From an uncultured bacterium (GTDB lineage Bacteria > Krumholzibacteriota > Krumholzibacteriia > LZORAL124-64-63), in the NCBI GenBank assembly GCA_937910695.1, contig CALEMW010000207.1, positions 18,523-82,522 of the forward strand: 64,000 nt of DNA, written 5' to 3'. Positions 1 through 7,679 of the stretch are shown here, in pieces. Both the position numbers and the translations under genes were made by a program. The notes under the pieces were generated by a model. That model made no database searches and was not told the DNA's origin. It saw only the letters and a list, made by a program, of their open reading frames with translations. Numbering within the stretch: the first letter of the stretch is position 1; every line of letters begins with the position of its first letter.

Positions 1-1675
1 CGTCGATGACCAGACCGGGTCCGGCCCCGCCGTTGACCTGAAGGGCCGTGTTGGTGACGTTGGCGGTGATCACTGTGGGTGTGCCGACGGGATCGCGCCC
101 GGCGAAGGTGTTGTCCCAACCGCCGAGCACGAAGATGTCCTTGGCCGGAATGACCAAGGGCCCGGTCAAGGGTGTCGCGGCCTTGATGGCGATGGTGTCC
201 CCCGTAGCCGAGCTGTTGAAGGCGTCGAAGGCGAAGTCGAACTCCTCGGGCACTTTATGGAAGGCATCGCCGAGGGCTTTCAGGAGATTGATGCGACCGG
301 CGCCGAGATCACCTTCGAAACCAGGATTGACGTCGTCGATGAAGTCGCAGGAGTTGTACAGCTTGGTGAGAACCTGTGAGCGTGTCAGGCCCGGTTCCGC
401 CGACCAGAGCAGGGCGATGGCGCCGCAGGTGATCGGGCAGGAGAAGGACGTGCCCTGAACGCTCGAGTAGACGTGAGTGCCGGTGAACCTGTCATACCAC
501 GTCGAGGTGATGCTGACGCCGGGCGCCGCCACGTCGACCCAGGTGCCGAAGTTGGAGAACGAGGCTCTCACATCGCCGTCCGCCGTCGCGGCGACCTCGA
601 CTACGCTGGCGTTGAGCTGCATCCAGCTGGGGTTGTCCTCGTTGTCGTTGCCCGCCGCCTGCACGACGATCGCACCCGCGTCGGTGCAGTAGGTGATGGC
701 GAAGCTGAAGAAGCTGCTGCCCGGACCCCAGCTGCAGTTGATGAGCTTGGCGCCGATGTCCGCAGCGTAGATCATTCCCGCGGAGGCGTATGAGGACGGC
801 AGAACTCCGAGGGTCTCGCCGGCGGGCAGGTAGCCCGCACGCACCGGCAGGATCTTGCAGCCGGGAGCGACACCGGCCACACCGACGCCGTTGTTGGTGA
901 TGGCCGCGGCGGAGCCGGCGCAGGCGGTGCCGTGGCTCTCGTAGTCCGACGGGTCGTTGTCCGCGACGGTCATGTCCTCGTTGGGCCAGCCCTGGCTTTG
1001 GGAGAGGCTGATGAAGTCCCAGCCTCGGATGTCGTCGATCTTGCCGTTGCCGTCGTCGTCCACGCCGGGAGTGCCGTTGTATTCGGTCCAGTTGGTGTAC
1101 ACGGCGCCGTTGATCTTGTCGGGGTGGGTGCCTCCGAGATCAGGATGGTTCCAGTCCACGCCGGAATCGACGATGGCGATGATCACGTTGGAGTCGCCCA
1201 GCGACTCCGCCCAGCCGCCGAGGGCGCGGATGTCCTTGCCGCCCATGTTCGAAGCGCGCAGGTGCCACTGCGCCCCGAAATGCGAATCGTTGGGAAAGTA
1301 GGAAGCGAATTGGAGCTCGTCCTTCCAGACCTGTTTGATTGAAGCCGCTCCGGAGAACTTGGCGGCCATTGCATCGAGGTCGAGTTCGGCCGGGAAATCA
1401 ACGGTGTAGATCTGCAGCAGGTTCGTTCCCGCCTTGTTCGGGTTCCGCACGCCGGCGTAGAGCTGGTCCATGGTGCGGACGCCATGGTCGCTCAACAGAC
1501 GGTCCAGGTCAGCGAGGCCGCAGGTCACGCCGTTACCGGTCTTGTCGACCGTCACGACGGCATCGTCGGCCAGCTGAAGGATCAGGCGGCCGGGCAGGTA
1601 CTCGGGGGTCCTGGCGGCGGCGAAGCCCGTGAAGAGCAGGAGGCTGCAGAAGAGCGTGACGATGATGGTTCTCAT
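1..1675 (-). CDS. Secreted subtilisin-like (S8) serine protease, 3' end beyond window
   Basis: About 558 residues are visible and the frame is still open at the window edge, so the C-terminus is missing. The start ATG is at 1675, after an AGGAAAGGAT purine stretch. Residues 1-21 form a signal peptide (MRTIIVTLFCSLLLFTGFAA), followed by a roughly 120-residue propeptide-like region. The S8 triad is complete: Asp about 170 in IAIVDSGVDWNHPDL, His about 248 in ESHGTACAGS, Ser about 410 in GTSFSCP, with the oxyanion Asn about 343 in QAAGND. After the catalytic domain comes the beginning of what looks like a beta-rich domain (VLGGWDNTFAGRDP), reminiscent of right-handed beta-helix modules; this last point is inference. 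It is probably an exported extracellular protease. It is transcribed divergently from the glycosyltransferase operon starting at 1785. Confidence 0.93.
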   Translation of the reverse strand, partial: MRTIIVTLFCSLLLFTGFAAARTPEYLPGRLILQLADDAVVTVDKTGNGVTCGLADLDRLLSDHGVRTMDQLYAGVRNPNKAGTNLLQIYTVDFPAELDLDAMAAKFSGAASIKQVWKDELQFASYFPNDSHFGAQWHLRASNMGGKDIRALGGWAESLGDSNVIIAIVDSGVDWNHPDLGGTHPDKINGAVYTNWTEYNGTPGVDDDGNGKIDDIRGWDFISLSQSQGWPNEDMTVADNDPSDYESHGTACAGSAAAITNNGVGVAGVAPGCKILPVRAGYLPAGETLGVLPSSYASAGMIYAADIGAKLINCSWGPGSSFFSFAITYCTDAGAIVVQAAGNDNEDNPSWMQLNASVVEVAATADGDVRASFSNFGTWVDVAAPGVSITSTWYDRFTGTHVYSSVQGTSFSCPITCGAIALLWSAEPGLTRSQVLTKLYNSCDFIDDVNPGFEGDLGAGRINLLKALGDAFHKVPEEFDFAFDAFNSSATGDTIAIKAATPLTGPLVIPAKDIFVLGGWDNTFAGRDPVGTPTVITANVTNTALQVNGGAGPGLVID

Positions 1676-1784
1676 GAACCTATCCTTTCCTGGCGGAATC
1701 GATCTGGATCAGGCTGGCGGGGGAGCGAAGCAACTATGTTAATATACCATGATTTCGATCACTCTTCAACGAGGTGACTTCATC

Positions 1785-2948
1785 TTGCAGATCATGTTCC
1801 TGGAGCCATACGACGGTGGATCTCACAATTCCTTCCGTCTTGGCCTGACCGAAGCATCGAAGCATGCGATCGAATCGCTGACTCTGCCGGCCCGTTTCTG
1901 GAAGTGGCGGATGCGCGCGAGCTCGGTGCTGTTCGCCGATCTTCTCAACGAGGGCCGAAATCGGCCGGATCTGTTGTTTTGCACGGACTTCCTGAATGTG
2001 GCCGATCTCAAAGGTCTGCTTCAGCCGCCCCTGGATCGCTGTCCGGTTGTGCTCTACATGCATGAGAATCAGCTCACGTATCCGCTTTCGCCCCATGAGG
2101 AATTCGACTTCCATTTCGGCTTCACGAACATCATAAGCTGCCTGGCCGCCGACATCGTGATTTTCAATTCGGAATTTCACCGGGAGATCTTTCTGGAGGG
2201 GATTTCAGGCTATCTGGGGCGTATGCCGGAGTCGGTGCCGTCCCGGGTGAGAGAAAGATTGAATGAGAAGTGCCGGGTTCTGCCAGTCGGCATCGATCGT
2301 ACCGCGCACCCTGCAGCCCTTGGCGATGGCCTGTCGGCTCCCTATCTCGGTGGTCCCTGCGACCCCGACGTCGGGCCGGGCTGGCCGAGGGCCAACGCTG
2401 CTCCCACCATACTCTGGAACCATCGCTGGGAGTTCGACAAACGCCCGGAATGGCTGGTACAGGCCCTCACGACCCTCCACGACGAGGGGCTCGACTTCCG
2501 TCTGCACCTGTTGGGCGAACAACGGCAGCGCGATGAAGTGTTCGAACCCTTGCGGATTCTCCTTGGCGGGAAGATCCTGAGCTACGGACATCTTCCGGAC
2601 AGGACCGCCTACGACGCCGCCCTCGAGACGTCGGACATCGTGGTCAGCTGCGCCGCCCAGGAATATTTCGGCATTTCCGTGGCCGAGGCCGTGCAGGCGG
2701 GGTGCTATCCCGTTCTGCCTCGGGAGCAGGTTTATCCATCCCTGTACGGATCCATGTGCCGGGGGCGCCACTTCTATGAAGGCGTGGCCGGACTCACCGA
2801 CCTGCTCCGAAACCTGGTGAGCGGCCGAGACGGCGGCCATATCTGTTCCTTGCCGGTTGATTGCGACGCCTTCCGCTGGGAGCGTCTGGCTCCACGGTTC
2901 GACGATGTCTTCGAAGAGGTGATCCGCGACCATGCGCCGACTCCGTAA
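1785..2948 (+). CDS. Glycosyltransferase, tRNA-queuosine alpha-mannosyltransferase (QTMAN/GTDC1, DUF3524) family
   Basis: The N-terminal half carries the signature segments of the DUF3524/QTMAN family: EPYDGGSHNSF, LPARFWKWRMRASS, YMHENQLTYPL and FNSEFHREIFL. A GT-B type C-terminal half follows (WNHRWEFDKRPE; then FGISVAEAVQAGCYPVLP, the sugar-nucleotide binding loop). The animal homologue GTDC1/QTMAN mannosylates queuosine in tRNA-Asp; the bacterial role is inferred by homology. I chose TTG at 1785 because GAGGTGA at 1771-1777 is 7 bases upstream; an ATG at 1749 lies before that ribosome binding site and another ATG at 1794 is also possible. The length (about 387 aa) fits the family. It overlaps the next gene by 17 bases, which suggests translational coupling. 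Confidence 0.85.
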   Translation: MQIMFLEPYDGGSHNSFRLGLTEASKHAIESLTLPARFWKWRMRASSVLFADLLNEGRNRPDLLFCTDFLNVADLKGLLQPPLDRCPVVLYMHENQLTYPLSPHEEFDFHFGFTNIISCLAADIVIFNSEFHREIFLEGISGYLGRMPESVPSRVRERLNEKCRVLPVGIDRTAHPAALGDGLSAPYLGGPCDPDVGPGWPRANAAPTILWNHRWEFDKRPEWLVQALTTLHDEGLDFRLHLLGEQRQRDEVFEPLRILLGGKILSYGHLPDRTAYDAALETSDIVVSCAAQEYFGISVAEAVQAGCYPVLPREQVYPSLYGSMCRGRHFYEGVAGLTDLLRNLVSGRDGGHICSLPVDCDAFRWERLAPRFDDVFEEVIRDHAPTP

Positions 2949-3753
2949 CCCCCGCGCCTACCTGATCGATGTCGAGGGTGTGCTCGTGCGCGACAAGAGC
3001 TACCTGCCCGTACCCGGTTCGTGCGAGTGGTTTTCCAGCCTGACCGAACGCGGCTTGGCCAGGGTTCTGGTCAGCAACAATACGACCCATACTCCCGAGG
3101 CCCTCGCCGAGGATCTGGTCGCTGCCGGTTTCGAGGTGACAGTCGGCGATCTTGTGACCGTGCTCGATGTGGGGGCGAGGCTCCTTCTGGGTTGGGGTCG
3201 CACCACCATTCAATGGCTCGGGTCGCCTCTGCTGTCTAACTGGTGGCGGGACAGGGGCTTCACCATCGTCGAGCAGGGGCCTTGCGATGCGGTTGTCCTG
3301 GGCGTGAACCCCGATCTTGAGATAGCCGCACTCGATGCAGCTTTGCCCGCGCTCCTCGATCACGATGCCGAACTGGTGACCCTGCACCGCAATTTGTTCT
3401 GGCTCGACGCCGCGGGGCAGCGCAGGTTCGGACCGGGATTCTATGCCTCGGCCTTGGAGCAGGCTGCGTCGCGTGAGGTGGTGGTGGTGGGCAAACCGAA
3501 GGAGCGGATCTACCGGGAGGCTCTGAAAAGGCTTGGCATCGAAGCCGAAGACGCCCAATTTATCTCAGATGATCCAGTTGCCGACCTGGTGACGGCTAAG
3601 CGTCTCGGCATGGGCACGGCCTTCGTCCTGTCCGGCAAGTACGCCGACCACGGTGTGCTGGCGCACATGGAGCAGGAAGATTGGCCGGACCTGATCGCCG
3701 ATCGTCTCGCCGACCTGTCTCTCGTCGCCGACGACACCCACGAGGAGAACTAA
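2932..3753 (+). CDS. HAD-superfamily (IIA, NagD-like) phosphatase
   Basis: 273 residues with the HAD-IIA layout: motif I at residues 13-17 (IDVEGVLVRD), motif II Ser in VLVSNNTTHT, an alpha/beta cap in the middle, motif III Lys in VVGKPKERIYREAL and an acidic motif IV in FISDDPVADL. NagD-like enzymes dephosphorylate nucleotides, phosphoglycolate or sugar phosphates; the substrate here is unknown. An oddity is motif I: the usual DxD has become DxE, so the general acid/base Asp is replaced by Glu. The gene starts inside the end of the glycosyltransferase gene and its stop is directly followed by the hydrolase gene, so the three form one operon. Confidence 0.85.
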   Translation: MRRLRNPRAYLIDVEGVLVRDKSYLPVPGSCEWFSSLTERGLARVLVSNNTTHTPEALAEDLVAAGFEVTVGDLVTVLDVGARLLLGWGRTTIQWLGSPLLSNWWRDRGFTIVEQGPCDAVVLGVNPDLEIAALDAALPALLDHDAELVTLHRNLFWLDAAGQRRFGPGFYASALEQAASREVVVVGKPKERIYREALKRLGIEAEDAQFISDDPVADLVTAKRLGMGTAFVLSGKYADHGVLAHMEQEDWPDLIADRLADLSLVADDTHEEN

Positions 3754-3754
3754 C

Positions 3755-4615
3755 GTGTCCGAACCCGCACCGAAGACCCCCCAGGACATGCAGCGGTTGC
3801 AGCAACTCAGCCTGACCGCCTGGGAAATCGAGCAGGAACTGACCACCGAGGCCCCGGCACGCGCCGTCAGGGCTGCGACCATGCGCACTCACGAGCGGCT
3901 GGCCGCCGAGTTCGACAAGTGGACCGATATCGACTCCGATAAGCGCACCCAGATGAGGGTTCGGCCCGAAGCCCAAGAAGCCGTCCTGCTCATCCACGGA
4001 TCGACGGGCAACCCCGGCGACCTGCGTGGTGTGGCGGATCATCTCTTCGAGCGGGGCTTCACAGTCTGCAATATCCTGCTGCCAGGACACGGTCACGAGG
4101 GCTCCGGCCAGCCGGAGGTGCTCTGGAAGGCCTGCCTCAACGAGGCTCTGCTTCGCTACGGCATCCTCGAGAGGGTCTACGACAAGGTCCACGTGGTCGG
4201 GTTCAGTTTCGGCGGCGCCCTGGCACTTCATCTGGCTCAGAAGGAACGCCCCTCCAGCCTCGTTCTCCTGTCCGCGGCGCTGAACCCCAAAGTCGGCTTC
4301 TGGAAGAACCTGCTGCTCAACATGGGGTTGTACCGGGTGCCCTTCGTGCGTCGCCGCGTGGGTTGGAACCTTGAAGTCTTCGAATGTATGGACAAGGCGA
4401 AGTCCTTGGTGGGCAAGCTGCGTCTGCCCATTTACGCCGCTCACTGCGACGACGACCCGCGGATCGATTCTTCTTCCCTGCGCTTTCTGCAGCGCAAAGC
4501 CAAGCACCGAGCATCACGCTTCCGCCTCTATCCCAAGGGCGGACATATGATTCTCGAAGCTCATGGTCGCGACTCGCTCAATGTCGAAATCGGCGAGTTC
4601 CTCAAACGCAGTTAG
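3755..4615 (+). CDS. Alpha/beta hydrolase (carboxylesterase / monoacylglycerol-lipase-like)
   Basis: 286 residues starting at GTG 3755, one base after the previous stop, with GAGGAG overlapping the end of the upstream gene as ribosome binding site. The first 75 residues are helical and polar. The hydrolase core then shows the oxyanion strand VLLIHGSTGNPGDL, the nucleophile elbow GFSFGG (Ser about 150), the acidic residue in AAHCDDDPRID and the catalytic His in YPKGGHMI, so the triad is complete. There is no signal peptide, hence it is probably cytosolic. This is the family of small carboxylesterases and acylglycerol lipases; the substrate cannot be read from sequence. It is the last gene of the 1785-4615 operon and is followed by a hairpin. 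Confidence 0.88.
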   Translation: MSEPAPKTPQDMQRLQQLSLTAWEIEQELTTEAPARAVRAATMRTHERLAAEFDKWTDIDSDKRTQMRVRPEAQEAVLLIHGSTGNPGDLRGVADHLFERGFTVCNILLPGHGHEGSGQPEVLWKACLNEALLRYGILERVYDKVHVVGFSFGGALALHLAQKERPSSLVLLSAALNPKVGFWKNLLLNMGLYRVPFVRRRVGWNLEVFECMDKAKSLVGKLRLPIYAAHCDDDPRIDSSSLRFLQRKAKHRASRFRLYPKGGHMILEAHGRDSLNVEIGEFLKRS

Positions 4616-4619
4616 GATT

Positions 4620-4643
4620 CCGGAGCCCCCAGGCGGGCTCCGG
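4620..4643 (+). terminator. GC hairpin after hydrolase operon
   Basis: CCGGAGCCC and GGGCTCCGG form a 9-bp perfect stem around a 6-base loop, 4 bases after the stop of the hydrolase gene. There is no U-tract, so it is either a weak intrinsic terminator or a 3'-end stabilising hairpin. Confidence 0.55.
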
Positions 4644-4887
4644 TGACCGTGTCTGATCCTGCCATCCTTCCTTCACGTCCCGATTGCGGATTGCAATGCT
4701 GCAACGGATCCCAAAATCCTGTGCACGACGTCGGAATGCCCTGCTGTTCCCCGAAAGGGTGCATTGAGGTTCGGTATGCGGTGTTGAGCGGATCTTATCC
4801 GTCGAGGGGATCCAGGGCACGGGAGTTGCAGTCTGGCGAGCCGGGCTCTGCCCATGCGCAACAACCTGTCCCGAGGAGCTAGACATC
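4644..4887. other. Intergenic region before the HTH gene
   Basis: No convincing gene is visible here. A short open frame around 4643-4882 has no family signature. The region ends in GAGGAG just before the ATG at 4888 and presumably carries the promoter of the HTH-STAS operon, which I could not place with confidence. Confidence 0.4.
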
Positions 4888-5109
4888 ATGAGCACCATCA
4901 CCCAGGACTACGGGAAGATCTACATCGGCGCCGAAGACACGACCAACCAGGTCATGACTTCTGTCGAGGCCGCCGAATACCTGAAGATGCACGTCAAGAC
5001 CGTGTGCCGACTCGCCAAGGAAGGCAAGATTCCGGCAAAGAAGGTCGGCAGCGAGTGGCGGTTTCTCCGCCGCGTGCTCGACGGCTGGTTGGCCGAAGAA
5101 CTGGTCTGA
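4888..5109 (+). CDS. Small helix-turn-helix protein, excisionase/MerR-type DNA-binding domain
   Basis: 73 residues. The segment MTSVEAAEYLKMHVKTVCRL followed by KEGKIPAKKVGSEWRF is the classic excisionase-family winged HTH: recognition helix, then the wing with the G-x-W-R-F strand. GAGGAG precedes the ATG at 4888 by 9 bases. Such single-domain HTH proteins are widespread regulators and do not by themselves imply a prophage; no integrase or attachment site is nearby. It lies 11 bases upstream of the STAS-GAF gene, so the two probably act in one regulatory circuit. Confidence 0.85.
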   Translation: MSTITQDYGKIYIGAEDTTNQVMTSVEAAEYLKMHVKTVCRLAKEGKIPAKKVGSEWRFLRRVLDGWLAEELV

Positions 5110-5120
5110 GCGTAGCTCCA

Positions 5121-6083
5121 ATGTCCTACCGACTCGACATCTTGGAACATCCCGGACCCGGCGCGGTCTTGGCTCGGCTGTCCGGTTACGGCAGCCGTGA
5201 CGATCGGCACCTCGTCGAGGACTTCGACGGTGAATGCGAACGTCACGGCTGGCGCTCGGTCATCATGGATCTCACTGATCTTGGCGGCATCACCCAGACC
5301 GTAGCGGCGGCTCTCGCCGTGCTCGGCCGTCATCTCGACGACCAGGGCGGCGGCTTGGTTTTCGTGGCGCCCAACGTCGCGGTTCACTGGCTTCTGGTGC
5401 GGGAGTTCGGCTCCGAGCCTGACTGTGCGGTAGATGTGAGTGGGGCTCTTTCGGCCCTCGAGATCACGACCACTTCCGATGTCTCCGCCGCGGCAGATCC
5501 GGAGATCCAGCCCGTATCCGAGTTGAGGCCCGGAGGCATACGCCCCGAACGCGGCATCGCTGCCACGCTGAACTCAGCCTTGAAGCGGGAGGAGGGGCCG
5601 GAGCGTTGGCTCTCTGCCATGACGGCGGCAATGGCCAAGGCCGGACTTGCCGATCGTGTCGTGTTCTGCAGGAGAGTCGGCGATCATCTCCATGTTGTCG
5701 GTCGTCGAGATCATTCCCTTCCGGCCGACGGGTGGCTTGGCTCCTTCCTGGCCACGACCGGTGTGCTGCTCGAAGCCACCGAGCTTTCGGAGCGGGGACT
5801 TGCCAATGAGGAACGGGCCTATCTGCGCTGGAGCGGTGCGGAACTTCATCTGCCTCTGGTCTTTGAAGGCCGTCTCGTAGGCCTGCTCTCCTTCGACACG
5901 GGTCGAGAACGTGGACTGATCGGTCTTCGTTCCAGCGAAGTTCTGGCTCTGGAGTGCGTGGGTCTAGTACTCACCTCGCATCTCGTTGCATACGATGCCG
6001 GCTCGATGCAGACGGCCGATATCGATGATCTTGCTGGCGACCTCGCCGACGAACATGTCGCTGAGCTCATGCCCATAGGCTGA
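5121..6083 (+). CDS. STAS-domain protein with C-terminal GAF-like domain
   Basis: 320 residues from ATG 5121; the frame is open further upstream, but that part runs through the HTH gene in another frame. Residues 1 to about 105 resemble a STAS (anti-sigma-factor antagonist) domain: SVIMDLTDLGGITQTVAAAL, then a GLVFVAPN strand. The phosphorylatable Ser of classical antagonists (DxSGV) is not evident. After a linker, residues about 155-310 look like a GAF fold (ELHLPLVFEGRLVGLLSFDT). No kinase, phosphatase or sigma-factor domain is visible. It probably senses a signal and passes it on by partner binding; coupling with the upstream HTH protein is inference from the 11-base gap. Confidence 0.65.
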   Translation: MSYRLDILEHPGPGAVLARLSGYGSRDDRHLVEDFDGECERHGWRSVIMDLTDLGGITQTVAAALAVLGRHLDDQGGGLVFVAPNVAVHWLLVREFGSEPDCAVDVSGALSALEITTTSDVSAAADPEIQPVSELRPGGIRPERGIAATLNSALKREEGPERWLSAMTAAMAKAGLADRVVFCRRVGDHLHVVGRRDHSLPADGWLGSFLATTGVLLEATELSERGLANEERAYLRWSGAELHLPLVFEGRLVGLLSFDTGRERGLIGLRSSEVLALECVGLVLTSHLVAYDAGSMQTADIDDLAGDLADEHVAELMPIG

Positions 6084-6453
6084 TCTGCCCCGCTCTCTCT
6101 CCTCTTCCGTTCCGACACTCACAATCACAAAGTCTTGCCATGATGAAGGATGGCCTGTTCATCCACCGTGCATCGTTGGACACACACCCGCATGATCCGA
6201 ATTCATGAACTGTAGTCTGTGGCCGTCCAGAGCGACGATCATCGATCCAAAGACTGTTCCTCTATGTGGTTGGGTCGAAACCCTGGTCTCGATTGGAACC
6301 GATCGAACTGTTGGCCGCGGAGTTGCAGTGAAGGCGGGGTGCGGAGGAGCGGGGAACGGGAGGACTCGTTTCGTCGCACATGGATCGTCGGCCGGGGAAA
6401 GGGCGCCTCACTTCTCCGGCCGACGACCCGAAGCTCAGCGCCGGAGGTCATCC
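6084..6453. other. Intergenic region with a long hairpin, no clear gene
   Basis: 370 bases after the STAS-GAF gene. Open frames exist, but their codon use is irregular and they match nothing I recognise. The main structure is the 15-bp stem at 6385-6426, listed separately. Confidence 0.5.
6385..6426. other. Long stem-loop (15-bp stem, 12-base loop)
   Basis: TCGTCGGCCGGGGAA (6385-6399) pairs with TTCTCCGGCCGACGA (6412-6426) with a single G-T wobble. It is 300 bases after the STAS-GAF stop and has no U-tract. It could be a factor-dependent terminator, a structured 5' leader for the candidate gene at 6454, or a protein-binding palindrome; none of these can be decided from sequence alone. Confidence 0.6.
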
Positions 6454-6882
6454 GTGTTTCATCTCCAACCCCAGTTGCCCGCTGAATGTCTGAAACGGCT
6501 CGAATCAGTCCTCGCCGATAAGATCCAGCTCCACGGCGCCCGCGTCAGGCGTGGCTGCGGCCGGCTCGATCTCTGGATCGACTACACGTGGGATGAACCC
6601 AGGGGAACGGGAGCGTTGTCCCCCCTCGCTCGACGTTTCCGAAGGGGAGGGCGGGCCCGCGCGTCCGTCGCGCCGTGGCGAGCCGATGGTGATCGGCGCA
6701 CATTGCTGATCGCTCTCGCCCACATTGTCGCGGAGATCGCCGGCAGTACCGGGCTGGGATTGCGTTTGCTCAGCGGGGAGAATGGGAGACTAGAGACTGC
6801 TGTCTTCGCCGGCGGTCGTGACCGTCTTTTCGCTGACCGCGACGATGCGGTTCAGTTCGGCGGTCAGATCGTCGATGGATAG
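6454..6882 (+). CDS. Hypothetical protein, uncertain, overlapping the 3' end of cdaA
   Basis: 142 residues if started at GTG 6454; the frame is also open upstream to 6205, but there codon usage is less gene-like. From 6454 onward third positions are strongly GC-biased and there is an amphipathic pattern (LPAECLKRLESVLADKIQLH, then RTLLIALAHIVAEIAG). No family is recognised. The last 93 bases run antisense into cdaA, which argues for caution: it may be a real short gene or a spurious frame. Confidence 0.35.
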   Translation: MFHLQPQLPAECLKRLESVLADKIQLHGARVRRGCGRLDLWIDYTWDEPRGTGALSPLARRFRRGGRARASVAPWRADGDRRTLLIALAHIVAEIAGSTGLGLRLLSGENGRLETAVFAGGRDRLFADRDDAVQFGGQIVDG

Positions 6883-7584
6883 TCCGCGTTTGATCTCGCC
6901 GCGATAGGCCAGGGAAATGGCTCGGGTTTCTTCCGACACTACAATGACCAGGGCGTCTGAAACCTCGCTCAAGCCGATAGCTGCACGGTGTCGCGTGCCG
7001 AACATGTAGCCGAACTCCGTGCGTTCGGTGTTGGGCAGGATGCAGGCCGCCGCGATGACCTTGTCGCCTGTCACGATCACCGCACCGTCGTGCAGGGGAC
7101 CGGGTACCGTGAAAATCGACTCGATCAGTTCCGACGACACATCCGCATTGACCATGGTGCCAGAACGCGCCCAACGGCCGAGGCTGATGTCCCGCTCCAG
7201 GACGATCAGGGCTCCCAATCCACGCCTCGAGAGTCGTTCGACGGCCTTCACGACTTCATGTTCGGCTGGTATTTCATCGTGGGCGGTGAAGAAGGCCAGG
7301 CCACGGCGCCGTCCCAGATAAGTCAGGGCCGTGCGCAGTTCCGGCTGGAAGATGATGATGAAGGCGACGACCCAAACCGTCTGCAGCGACGAGATGATCT
7401 GCTTGACCACGATCATGCCCAGGCGGCCAGCCAGCCACGACAGCACCACGAGCAGGCCCAGGCCGATGAACATCTGGATCGCACGCGTACCCCTGACCAG
7501 CAGGATCAGGCGATAGAGCAGGAACGCCACGATCATGATGTCGAGGATGTCGATAATCAGTGAATTCGAGATGGCTTCCCACAT
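6790..7584 (-). CDS. cdaA: Diadenylate cyclase CdaA (c-di-AMP synthase)
   Basis: Makes the second messenger c-di-AMP from two ATP. I place the start at ATG 7584 (264 aa), because GGAGG lies 11 bases upstream and the family begins with the membrane segments; the frame is open to 7638. Three hydrophobic segments cover residues 8-75 (IIDILDIMIVAFLLYRLILL and following). The DAC domain has both signature motifs: LHDGAVIV (the DGA motif) and GTRHRAAIGLSE (the RHR motif). The order tilS-ftsH-folP-cdaA is as in many bacteria. The usual partner genes cdaR (YbbR) and glmM do not follow here. c-di-AMP generally controls potassium and osmolyte homeostasis and envelope integrity. Confidence 0.95.
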   Translation of the reverse strand: MWEAISNSLIIDILDIMIVAFLLYRLILLVRGTRAIQMFIGLGLLVVLSWLAGRLGMIVVKQIISSLQTVWVVAFIIIFQPELRTALTYLGRRRGLAFFTAHDEIPAEHEVVKAVERLSRRGLGALIVLERDISLGRWARSGTMVNADVSSELIESIFTVPGPLHDGAVIVTGDKVIAAACILPNTERTEFGYMFGTRHRAAIGLSEVSDALVIVVSEETRAISLAYRGEIKRGLSIDDLTAELNRIVAVSEKTVTTAGEDSSL

Positions 7585-7679
7585 GGGGACCGCTGCCTCC
7601 GTGCCGGTTCTGGTATCGTCGAGACGGGACCATAACACCGGGATTCCCCCGGCTCAACGCACGATCCGCGCCTTGGTCA

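Noticed and set aside
4888..5109. Excisionase-like HTH as a sign of a prophage or integrated element
   Set aside because: No integrase, attachment repeat, tRNA junction or phage genes nearby; this HTH type is common in ordinary regulators.
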